From assembly GCF_964204645.1 (NCBI RefSeq), contig NC_134025.1, positions 19,808,001-19,872,000 on the forward strand: a stretch of DNA of 64,000 bases. Direction: 5' to 3'. A program made the translations under genes and the position numbers. The notes beneath the pieces were generated by a model, which saw nothing but the letters and a program-made list of their open reading frames with translations, had not been told where the DNA came from and did no database searches. Below are positions 27,881 through 39,000 of this stretch, in pieces; position 1 is the first letter of the stretch; every line of letters begins with the position of its first letter. Source of the DNA: Tubulanus polymorphus (lineage: Eukaryota > Nemertea > Palaeonemertea > Tubulaniformes > Tubulanidae).

Positions 27881-30800
27881 ATGGCCGAAGTGAACCAGCA
27901 GCACAGTTCGGCTCCTAATAATACTGAGACAAATGAACAGGTAAGTAGGCGACCGATAAATTGATTGCAACTTGGCTTGGGGACGTCGGGAAGCCTACCA
28001 GTAAGTTTTGGTAGGCCTGATGAAAAAAATCGATATCGCGATTGATAGTGGACAGCTCAAGTCAAATTCAAATTTCTTTATTGATCAGTATTCTTTATCG
28101 AAGAAGTAGTATCGTTAGTCTAGTACCTAGCCGTTGTTCCTCAAACAGTTGTAGGGAACCGTAACAATAACGACTGGTATTCAGACTATAGTATAGTCAC
28201 AGCACAGGGCTTGTAACCTGGCTTTGATTATATTTCCGGGTTGTTGTATATAATTTCGCGAGAATGGGCAATGGCGCTAAATTTGAACTGCAAATAAATT
28301 CTAAATATCATGGAAATACCTTGTCTTATGTTGTTGACTTGGTCTACTTATAGTTAGTATGCTAGGAAAAACTGTGTTTGGCGAGAAAAATTCGTAGCTC
28401 TTGCGTATAAGATTGAAACGACCTCGATTGGGGGTGACGTCTCTACGAGCGAATGTGATTGGCTGTTTTTGGGATATAGGAGGAATTCCAGTGCTATTAA
28501 AATAATTATGGGAAAGCCATAATGGCGAACATTTCATTTCTGTACGCTCGAGAATTCAAAATGCTCATTGCTGGTGAGAATATAATTATTTCAGATACCG
28601 GGGTATCCGCCATAGGTATTGTTTCATGCGCTGTGTTTTCTCTTTGATAGAATTTGTAATGAATTGTAATTTCTTGTGACCTGAAAATACTAAGCAGCAA
28701 ACTATGTATAGGTCGAGGTCTGAATATAATAGTGGTAATATCCAGGATTTAACCCATTAGCACTCACATCGCCCATATCCGCCCTGCTTATTACTCCTCA
28801 AGCCGCCCGACTAATCCCCCCTGGCACGTTTTTAGTATGCCGCACAAAATCGGTTATAGGCCTAGTGGGATTCAAACCCAATAGCTTTTGATAACCTACA
28901 CACCTAAGTCCTCGAAATTCAAAACAGAAATCAACATCCTCCTATTTCTATTTCGAGTTTAAACATTACGCATTTGTGCACTCACTTCAAACAACCTCTA
29001 GCTTTCAAGGTAAACCACACTTCGCCCATTGGCAATTTATTATGAGGCTAGCGTTAGTCTACCGAATGTCTAAGGGAGTGGATACAGGCAGCAGATTGAC
29101 AGCTGCATATATGAAAATTGATAATAAAATAAAATATTATTCAGAGAAACATGAAAATTTTCATTGTATTTAAGTATGCATTTCTTTACGTACGTATAAC
29201 ATCTCTTACGAAAATAAGCAAATTTTTTTAATACATGCATAGAGTTCTATGGATACATGTTATTCGAAATATGCGCAAGTCAGACCAAAAAGGTCCTAAG
29301 GGATCCGGCTTATGTGTACCGTTTCGTTACTGTGCTGTCATCTAGAGTTGAAGAAGTGCAATGAAATTTTGAATCCATCGTGTTTTAAACATAAGAATTT
29401 GTGTTTAATTTCAATTGTGTTTAATTTCAATTATATATCTTAAATTTTGTCTTGTTTTTAGTTTGAAGCTGATGAAGATGATCTTGAAGATGACACCCCA
29501 TTAGAAAAAAGAAAGAAAATATTTTCGAAGGAGTGTAAGTCGACCTGCATTGAGTCAAAATGTTGGCGAGTGGATATTGTGCTGACGAGTTAATATTATT
29601 ACACCGATACACATATTTACTCATAGCTAAATCACATCGAGGGAGGGGAAGTCAAGAAAACTGAGCACAAAATTCAGGATTCGATCTTGCATATATGGCT
29701 AGCATAGCATGTCCCATAGACTCCCATTGCAAGTTGAGAGTAGGTTTAGGATTACAGTTAGGTTGAGGGCTGGGTCTAGTGGGAGGACGCTGCACTAGCA
29801 CACAGTAGGCTGTTGTTCAAATCCTGATTTTTCACTAATTTCTCTTTTCTTGAAATCTAGCACCTGTTGCTGGCATGTGCTATGTCAGTAAAGCCCCAAC
29901 ACACTATGCGATTTTCGCTGCAAACTTATCCCACAGAGCAGAGCGGACACACCTATGCGATCAGCTGTTATTGACCTCATGCGGAGTTCGTGGTCATGTG
30001 ATCAAACAGATGGCTGCGTCCAGGAAACTTCAAATTGTTGTTGTTGTTGCTGGTCATTGATTGGTTCAATTTCAAGTGGTTCGCGGCGAAATTTGTATCT
30101 CACGGTCACGCTGTGTGAAAATATTCGCTGCGATAAAATTCTCCGCGAAAATATCAAACATGTTTGATCGGTGCGATTTTCGCATGCGACGGGTCGCACG
30201 CGTATTATCAAATTTTGAAATTATTCCTTTTATATTTTTAGTCGTAATAATCTGGATAATTTCTATATTCCAGTACGTTGTATGATGTATGGTTTTGGAG
30301 ATGATCAAAACCCGTATACAGAAACTGTTGATGTCCTAGAAGACCTGGTCATAGAATATATTTCAGAAATGGTAAGTAATCCTCACATTTGCTCATTTGA
30401 TTTATTGATACGCATGCGTCAGACTTAGTCTACCAATGTGATCAGTATTTGTTTTCATTTGAATCAGCCATAGTCAAATATTAGAAAGTCCTGATTTGAT
30501 TAAGACCCTATTTTATTGTGACTTAGAAAGTCTTGTCGGTTCATTGTCTTTTGGTTTTGGTGGCTCAGAGAATGGCCAAATCATCATTAGGCAACTATTC
30601 TGGGTGGACTTTGTTTGTTTTGGCATCTCCTGAGAATATTCTTCGTGGAGTGACTACATAAAGTGACTCCATGATTAAAGGCTATACAACTATTAGTGGT
30701 CATTGGCATTTTCACAGATAAGGCCTATACCATAATCATACGAAGTGTGTGGTAGTGTTTATGCTGTGATGTTTACTGAAGAGTTCTGTAACAAACAACA

Positions 30801-32620
30801 CAATTCACAACTAAGGGATCCCAACAGTAGTTACAAAAAAAATCGGAAATCAATTTCGCCTCATTCTGTCCTCGCTAGCGCCGTAGGCGCGAAGACACGT
30901 TTCGAAAATTTTTGAAATTTGAGGCAATTTCCGGGCATCTGAGAAATTCTCGGGACCGGAATCCAGGAAGAAAGACACTCTAAATATTTGGATGGATATA
31001 TGAAAGCTGTGGGTACTGGAGTGTTTAATGGGTAGTGTAGTGTGATCTGTGTGCATTTGTGGCCAGCACACAGATCACATTGTTCAATGGGGTTTGGTCC
31101 AGGACTCGCAAGATTTTCAACAACACGAAAGTAACGTGTAATAAATGACTTGAATTGCATGACTACCTACCACCCCTCATTATTGTTGGAAAACTAAACG
31201 TTCGGCACTGACTAAAAATTAGTAATTACATTTTAGAAATGGCCAGAATTTTAACTTAGGTTCTATCTCATTTTTATTTTACAATTGCGATTGGTATAAT
31301 TTTTTTTTAAACGGCCGTTATTAGGCTTCATGTTTCGTTTGCAATTCACTGCAAATAGTTACGCAACTATGCACATTTCAGTGTTTTTGGCAGCTGTACA
31401 CTCAATCGGCACCGTTCGTGACTAGCTTCACTGCGGAATTATCATTAATTAACATCGCCATATCACATCATCAACCTATATTGTGCCTTAAAACCCTAAC
31501 AGCCGAAATAATTGAAATGCACACACGATTTCTATCATTGAAAATTGAGAGTGGCCATGTTTGTTTGCTGCTTTGCGTAAATCCCGCGCGGTGGCGCAAC
31601 CGCGCGGAGTGGGGCCAATACGTCTAGCAAAAATTAAATGATTTATAACAAATGTATCGAACATTGGTGGTTGAAATCTTCAAACAAACAATTGAAAGCG
31701 GGTTCAAATCCTTGAAGCAGCAGCTATTTTTCTCTGTAGAAAGATTTTTCAATAGTTATAATTAATTTTATTCGAATATAAAAAAATTCATTTACGGGCA
31801 TTTTGGATCCATTGGTATTGATTTATTGAATAGTTTTGAATGACGATATGTATGCATCATGCGCACGTCAGTCTGATCATTACTGCTGTGCGCTGATCAA
31901 TAGACCACGTGCATGCAGTAATGTATAGATGCTGCTCACTAGTGTTAGGCGCATATATGAATGCTATCGTACATCGTTCCACTATTTCCTTCGTCATATC
32001 GTGTCAGCACGTGGCCGCCTACAATACTATACTTCAGTACACAGTACAGTATCGATTTTCTAGATGTACGCTCAGGCTAGCCACGGCAAGTCGACTATTA
32101 CGGAACTCGTAACCACAAGTGGCATAACCGATCATAACCCCCTTTATTTTAACATCAAATCTTAATCGATCTCAGAGACCATAAAAAATTGTCGTCGGAA
32201 TTCCGATTAAAGTTGGAAGATTGGGATCCCTGCAACTTAGAAGGGAATGATGCTCCTTGAAGAACAGAGCTTCAGAAAAAAAGCCGAGCTACATATCAAA
32301 TTCCCTGACTTTTCCCTGATTTTGAAGAAGAGAGTCAGTATTATCAAAAATAAATCTGGAATTTGCAGATTTTCCCTGATCTGTAAGAGCACTGGAAGGT
32401 CTTTGTTTCCTGTTTCAATTTGCACAGGTTATGATGTTTTTTACAGACTAAAAAAGCGATGGATGTCGGACGTCCGGGACGAATTCAGGTCGAGGATATA
32501 ATATTTCTCATTCGTAAAGACGCTAAGAAATATTCGCGAGTAAGAGAATTGCTGATGATGAACGAGGAATTGCGTAAAGCACGCAAGGCGTTTGACGAAG
32601 TCAAATACGTGACTAAATAA
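27881..32620 (+). CDS. TAF13: Transcription initiation factor TFIID subunit 13
   Basis: TAF13 is a histone-fold subunit of TFIID that pairs with TAF11 and contacts TBP during RNA polymerase II initiation. Exons: 27881-27940, 29462-29534, 30274-30371 and 32447-32620. Phases 0, 1 and 0 join to 133 residues plus stop, close to the vertebrate protein of about 124. Residues 1-20 are a divergent N-terminus. Residues 21-44 are acidic then basic (DEDDLEDDTPLEKRKK). The histone fold then follows: LRCMMYGFGDDQNPY, ETVDVLEDLVIEYISEM, GRIQVEDIIFLIRKD and MNEELRKARKAFDE, all nearly invariant in the family. ATG 27881 is chosen because it opens exon 1 with a clean GTAAGT donor. AATAAA lies at 32681-32686. 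It faces Ashwin head to head. Confidence 0.96.
27941..29461 (+). other. TAF13 intron 1 with dispersed repeat copy B
   Basis: About 28370-29045 matches the block at 12490-13490. The rest shows nothing recognised. Confidence 0.65.
28370..29045 (+). repeat. Dispersed repeat block, copy B
   Basis: Colinear with 12490-13490: AGCTCTTGCGTATAAGATTG, GAATGTGATTGGCTGTTTT, GGGAAAGCCATAATGGCGAA, CTCATTGCTGGTGAGAATAT, ATTTCTTGTGACCTGAAAAT and TAGCTTTCAAGGTAAACCAC. It is shorter than copy A because of an internal gap. Non-coding. Confidence 0.7.
29535..30273 (+). other. TAF13 intron 2 with an inverted-repeat remnant
   Basis: Holds the repeat starting at 29888 and otherwise nothing recognised. Overlapping short frames on both strands at 29875-30308 are products of this GCGA-rich repeat. 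Confidence 0.6.
29888..30205. mobile_element. Relative of the 9422-10161 element
   Basis: Starts TAAAGCCCCAACACACTATG, then GCGATTTTCGCTGC. It shares GAAAATATCAAACATG and TCGCATGCGAC words with the copy at 9422-10161. The right terminal inverted repeat is not preserved. It ends about 70 bp before TAF13 exon 3. Confidence 0.55.
30372..32446 (+). other. TAF13 intron 3, no recognised element
   Basis: A 2.1 kb intron. It includes a CG-rich hairpin near 31584-31607 (CCGCGCGGT and ACCGCGCGG arms). Short overlapping frames lack conserved content. Confidence 0.55.
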
Positions 32621-32870
32621 CATATTTGAATTTAAGGATGTAAATAGAAACTCAACTGTTACTCTTATCCATGTGGTGTAAATAAAATATTTTATGTTTG
32701 CTATGTAACAATTTAGTACTCTTCTCCGTCATATGGACCACTGGAGCTAACAACCTCCATTTATTGCGATTTATATTGATTGTGTTAGTCAGCTCACTAA
32801 GGAGTGAGCCTGGTCGTGGCATGTTCTGATTTACATCCAAGATAGCGAATAAAATGGCCCAAAATCAAAG

Positions 32871-33176
32871 CAAGGTTCCCACAGTTATATGAATTAAAGA
32901 TTCCCAAGTATTTCATTGGTGATTTTTCAATTTTCCCAAATGGAAATGAACAGATATCATCATACTACAGTTACAACATTTAAGTGGCGACTGGGTGATT
33001 AAAAGGTGATTCCCGGGGGAAATCGCTGAAGAAAGTTACCCTTGGCAAATGCGAAATGTAAATGAATTTCCCAAAAAATTCCCTGATTCGAGGAAAATTT
33101 TTCAAATTGCCAAATACTTCCAAACCGGGAATTATTATTTCAAAATTCCCAATTTCCCTGTTCTGTTGGAACCATG
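32871..33176. mobile_element. Inverted-repeat element, GGTTCCCA ends (copy 2)
   Basis: Starts AAGGTTCCCACAGTT and ends CTGTTGGAACCATG. The interior matches 20410-20719 throughout (GTATTTCAT, TTTTCAATTTTCCCAAATGG, AAATCGCTGAAGAAAG, TTTCAAAATTCCCAATTT). It lies about 185 bp past the TAF13 polyadenylation signal. Confidence 0.75.
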
Positions 33177-33476
33177 CAAAAGGTTGCAATCGTCTTGTCT
33201 AATGGCACAAACATGTTGGTGTCATAAAAATGGGTCCCTAATTGGTGTTCATGTGAATGACATAACCATTATCTGTGGTTTCCAGATTTTGAAGCAATGC
33301 CGCGGTAAATCTTGTTGAAGTCCAACGTTTCTCAAGTGCTCTTTCTTTTTTAGCGGTCACGGTCTAACAATCCTAACGCTCCTGATATATCAGATGAGTT
33401 TTTCGATCAGTCAGTTGTCATGTAATCCGTGTCTGTCATCAGTCCTCAATCATAGATGAAATAAGGTTTTTAGCCC
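33177..33476. other. Intergenic, nothing recognised
   Basis: No conserved open frame and no repeat ends seen. Confidence 0.4.
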
Positions 33477-34107
33477 ACTTGGGACTAGTCCCAGCGGGCT
33501 ATTGCGTTCACCTTTTTTATGCCGTCGTCCGCAGACGGAATCCAGTTATTTTGGGAAGTTTTGAAGACGCTTCAAGGTAATGTCTTGATATTTGGTTTAT
33601 ACATGTATGGCTGCCAGTCGGCCATCTTGATTCTGGCAGGGCCAGTTTTTGGGCTGAAGATGTGTCTAGGGTAGATACATGTGTAACCCAAATATCAAGA
33701 CATTAACTTGAAGCGTCTTTAAAACTTCCCAAAATAACTGGATTCCGTGTACGGACAGACGATGGATGAAAAGTGCAATTTTTGTTATGCTGATGGGCCC
33801 TTGGGGGATTCAAATGTATACGAAAGATCAAGGTAATTGATCAAAGCGTCTTCAAAATTTCCCACAAAAAGTGGTAAAAAGTGCTGATTTTGGCGAACAA
33901 CAATGGCTGCAAGTCGGCCATCTTGATTCTGGCCGGGCCAGTTTTTGGGCTGAAGATGTGCTAGGGTAGATACATGTGTAACCCAAATATCAAGACATTA
34001 ACTTGAAGCGTCTTCAAAATTTCCCAAAATAACTGGATTCTGTCTACGGACGGACGAAAAGTGAACGCAATAGCCCGCTGGGACTAAAGTCCCAAGTGGG
34101 CTAAAAA
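33477..34107. mobile_element. Complete short member of the composite family with long inverted termini
   Basis: The left end is TTTTAGCCCACTTGGGACT, then GCGGGCTATTGCGTTCAC. The right end is GTGAACGCAATAGCCCGC, then AGTCCCAAGTGGGCTAAAAA. The inverted similarity runs on through GTCCGCAGACGGAATCCAG and GGGAAGTTTTGAAGACGCTT, about 140 bp per side. The interior has two partial copies of the GCCAGTCGGCCATCTTGATT unit. No ORF. Confidence 0.8.
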
Positions 34108-36030
34108 GCACTTTTGGAACGAAGATACTGTGGCAGATGGCAGTGAGTGAATTAGGCAAATAATCGAACACAAATTACGTTACAGAAAATCGTACACTTT
34201 TACAGCAGATAATCGAGGGTAGACTGTATTTCCAATTCGATCTAAAAAGTGAAAGTTCTCATCATTTGGATAAGCCATCAATATAATTATCCTCCCATAT
34301 ACCATTCGACTTTTACCATAACTGCATAAGTTATTCTGCTCACAGGGAAGCACTAGGTTTTTCCAACAAATGTATATGATGCAATAACTAAAAAATATGT
34401 ACCATATGAAAATTCATTTAATATATATATATATATATATGTATATATTCATATCATATTGAAATACAAATACTAGTTATTAAGCAGCAACTGGATGAAG
34501 GTAGTTACGAGATTTGGTCAAGATATAAAAATAGCACTTGTAGTAACTTCATCTATCAATGGTTCACCTAGAATTAACATAAGCCCTTGAAATTGCGTAA
34601 TTAAGAAGAAATTCCACGATGAATACCGTACTTATTTTTAACATCAAATACGAACAATCTGGAACATGAGAAATTCAAAACCACCTTTTTTCAGAAGAGC
34701 AGTTACCATACATGTATATACATACACAGTAAACCTTGACTAATTCGGACTTTCAACTAACTCAGACAAAAGCGAAATTATCTAATGACTTCCTAAGGGC
34801 GCATTTTCCGGTCCATGTATGCCCAGCAGAGTAAGGTGAGGTATACTGTATGTATATATGCACCAAAATGAATATCACTATCATCAAGTACATCAAATAT
34901 AATACCACAAAATTAAGTAGTTTTAAACTTTTTGATAATTAATGAATAACATTTATAAATTTGAATAATATGAAAAATTTTTCGAATAACATAATACATG
35001 ATTAATATTATCTACAAGTGCTTTAATAAATACTGATTTAACATTACAGTTTAGTTAAGTAGATAAATTATGAAACAACTTGTATTACCTTTTGGGAATA
35101 ACACGACACTAGTTTGCCAAAATTGGTTTTTTACAGTGGAGATTCCTGCACAAATTTAAGTCAATCAATCAGATATTTATAACGAAAATTTAATGAATGA
35201 ACAATATCTTTAAACGTTCTTTCTTATATGGCATCATATTGAAAGAATGAACAATAAAAATAGCGAGAAAGACAGATTAAATACATCAACAGAATTCCTA
35301 CAATATATTTACAAGACTAGTATTTTCAACAATTGAAGATATTAAAAGATAAAAGTGCATGAGGTACCACTCAACAATTAGTGCGTACGCACAGACTGGG
35401 CTGAGGGGGTCTATGAAAGAAGCTTACATATGCGTAAGGGGGGGGGGCTCAAAGCGCATTGGTACATGCACACACATACACTATCATTTGTACGGGTGTA
35501 TACTAATTCTATTGTAATTTGTAAGTAATGATTATAACACCTGTAACAAATTACTTATGAAACTGGCAAAAAGAATCCAATAATGTGAAAAGGAACGATA
35601 TGTGATAACAATGGGTACTCTTTAAGAAATCAGCCAATTTTGTGCATTCCTATCTCATTGAATGGTCCCTCATGCAAAATGTTTTACAGCCATCATGAAA
35701 GCAGCCATTTTCTCATAATCCGAGAAAGCAGTTGACAGGCTAGCAGAAGTGCATGAGGTTCATCACCCTCGACAGAAAATAAGTGTTATTGGCCACAAAA
35801 AGAAAAAATGTAACCTCAGTGGATGATAATAACAATTCATATACAATATACATATATGAATAGAATAAGACTATTCTAGAATAAAAATGAATAGCAGTTC
35901 AGCGTTTGACCACTTTATAATAAGATAAGATATGGTAGAAGGCATCAAGACTGCTTGGCACATTCTGATGCCATCTTTATATACTTCAAAAACAAAAACT
36001 TTCTTGATTGACAATATTGTTATTTATAAT
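34108..36030. other. AT-rich intergenic stretch
   Basis: Contains an AT dinucleotide run at 34420-34440 and a G run near 35431-35439. About 34725-34800 has words like a degraded pogo-type element (CAGTAAACCTTGACTAATTC). No gene was recognised. Part of it is probably the 3' UTR of the synaptotagmin-like gene. Confidence 0.5.
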
Positions 36031-39000
36031 TCACACTCTTCTGTCCATGTTTGGACGCAAATTAAGACTGCCCTCAATCCATGTATTTGGACTGCTCATC
36101 ATATTTTGCCACATAGCAATTTCTTCACCGCGAGCATCCATCCAGTCAACGCGAGTATTGTCGGTAATACCTGAAATACAAAGATACATGAATAAGCCCA
36201 GGATCCAGTTAACAGTCGTGAGTCGAGAGTCAAAGTTATTTCCTAACCCCATCTGCTGTAAGTCAAGCAACTACAGATATTGAATTCTATCCCCATAGTT
36301 GTATATGTATTGCGTGATGGATAAATAACCCTGATCATTCATGGGTACGCCCAGGCAAAAAGACTAGGGGTGCAGTGCAGCTCAAGAAGAGCACCACAAC
36401 TTGCAAAGGTGGTGATAGTCACCATGCAAGGAGATTTTGGGATTTTCTGGGTACCCAAATAATTTACACTATTACAAAGCATTCTGGTCGATATTTTTAT
36501 CAGATGGGATTTTTTGCTCATCTAAAAACTACACTGATAGGGAGTACACACCCCCATTATCACCTGACTCTAGAGCCGCCTCTTACATTTCCAAAGTAAT
36601 CTGTCTTCATTAATACCTTTAGAGATTAAACACATAAACTAGCGGTTCAGGCACACCATGGCCGCTTAATGCTTGGCTATCTGACAATTTCAATATTCAA
36701 TGCTCCCTGGTGGACATATACAGTAACTAATCACCTAAACTCACCAGACCATAATCATGAGCAACAATTTTGCCATCTATATTTGTAGGCCTATACAATG
36801 TATATGCAATCTAAACATATCTATAGAAATACAATTTTTTTTCCAATTATCAATGCCCTTTGGCAACAGTGAGCATATATATACACATGCATAGAGAAAA
36901 CGATGATCTTGATATTCAGCAAATCGGCACCATCAAAGAAAATATTATGAGCTACGAAGTTGCAATCAAATATTTTTATGATATACTGCTAGGTACCAAT
37001 ACAGAGGGAAACATTGTAAATAATTCGATATTTAACGATAACAGTGCTAACAATGATCAATTGTCAAGACTATAACCAGGAAATCAAAAGTGATTGACCT
37101 TTTCATCGAAAATCTTTTTCAAATAGGGTGTTACATGTATAAACCAAATATCAAGACAATCCATTGAAGGGTCTTCAAAATTTCCCCAAATAACTGGATT
37201 ACATCTACGGACAGATGGATGAACGCAATAGTTGCTGGGATTAGTCCCAGTGGGCTAAAAACATAACATTACCTAATCCTAGATTGAGGCGAATTCCTCC
37301 GAGGAACTGATTACTTCCAATACGATCATAGTCCCAAATAGTAAGTTCAACACATTTGTCTTTCAGCTCTTCATGGGCTATGTCTTCAAACTTCATCAAT
37401 ATATTCCATTCAGGATTACAGTTGTGTTTGATCACAGGTGTTTTCTGTTTGGTTGTTCGTTTTTTATCCGGAAGCAAGTAACTACAAAATAACATTTGAT
37501 GAGTAAAACAATTATTATCTATATATATATATTTATATACATTTGTATAACGATAAAGGAGTGGTGAAATTTCACATCAGGTTATATCAATTATGGTTCA
37601 ACGACTGTAGGACAGAATTTAATCGTTCGTAATGCAGATGCATGTCTAAATATAAAGACACCAGTAGGTCTTACCCTTTGCAAAAAGGATCTGATGTTCC
37701 ATTTGCACGAACTGATGTCAGGTTACGAGCTGCTTTGACGCACACATGAAGTTCACCATTGCTGTCTACTTGACTAACATCTGTTATATTCATCTGATCT
37801 TGTGTCACATACTTAATGGCCAAGATAAGGTCACCTTTATAGGCAAGATAAGACATTGGTGGGTGTTTCTAAAAAATAAGGTAATAATCATTTAACCAAC
37901 TAGTTATATGATGAACTTATTGATTTCACAGTGAAAAGCTCAATATAAAAAAAATGTCAGGAACTGCAAGAAAGGTTTCTTTAGAAGTAGACGCATGTAT
38001 AGTAACATAAAATTCTGAAATATTCGTTTTGCAAGTTAAGCATGACCATTTTTTCCCCGTAGGTTTTGCTTTTGAGTGATTTCTGTCCCATTTGCATGTG
38101 CGTAGCATATAATCCAGAACACGAAACAAAAAATAAACTTAGGATAAATTTCAATAGCATGTATTACGTAGGGCAGAACATCTGCATTTTTGTAACAGAC
38201 ATCAACATTCAAGACCCTTCAAACTGGCATCTTTAGGCTTCATTTTTCCAATTCATAGTTAGTATCCATTAGGCATATTATTATATCATTATATAAATAT
38301 GGTTAAACTTTGGTCTTGTGATCTCTTTACTTGTAGAGCGCTTAGGTGTCATGCAGATGTTATTGTATAGAATGTTGGGGAGTTTTTTTTAGTAATAAAC
38401 TAATGGATAGAGATGATATTCTGGGGATACACGGGTTAGTTTAGTAGATTTGGGGGGAAGTTAGAGAGGTTCAGGGAGAGAAGTTACGTTTAGTGAGAGT
38501 TGTAATGCCCCCTCCCAATTTTCATTGAGGCAGGGCATTCTTATTCTTTTATTTTATTAACACTTCTTTTATTTTATTTACACCTAAACCAATTACAGAT
38601 ATTAGAAGGACAAGACATAATTTAAAGATTTAATAACAAGGTAGACTAGGGGTCCAGGGACACCATGCCCACTTAGGAAATGGTTTCAGACGCTCAACAA
38701 TTTACACTTCTTTTATTTTATTTACACCTAAACCAATTACAGATATTAGAAGGACAAGACATAATTTAAAGATTTAATAACAAGGTAGACTAGGGGTCCA
38801 GGGACACCATGCCAACTTAGGAAATGGTTTCAGTCGCTCAACAATCTAACAAATTCAATATTCAATGCCCCATCCAATGACCTTGAAACTCACCACAATC
38901 ATAGAACATGTCAGCTGCTTAAATTTTGTATTTAATTGTGGTGACAAAATATGCCTCGTTACCAATATGATATGAAAATACTAAGTTATTCTACTTTTCA

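Noticed and set aside
29875-30308. Cluster of overlapping 60-78 residue frames on both strands
   Set aside because: All come from the GCGA-rich inverted-repeat remnant in TAF13 intron 2; frames overlap in incompatible ways.
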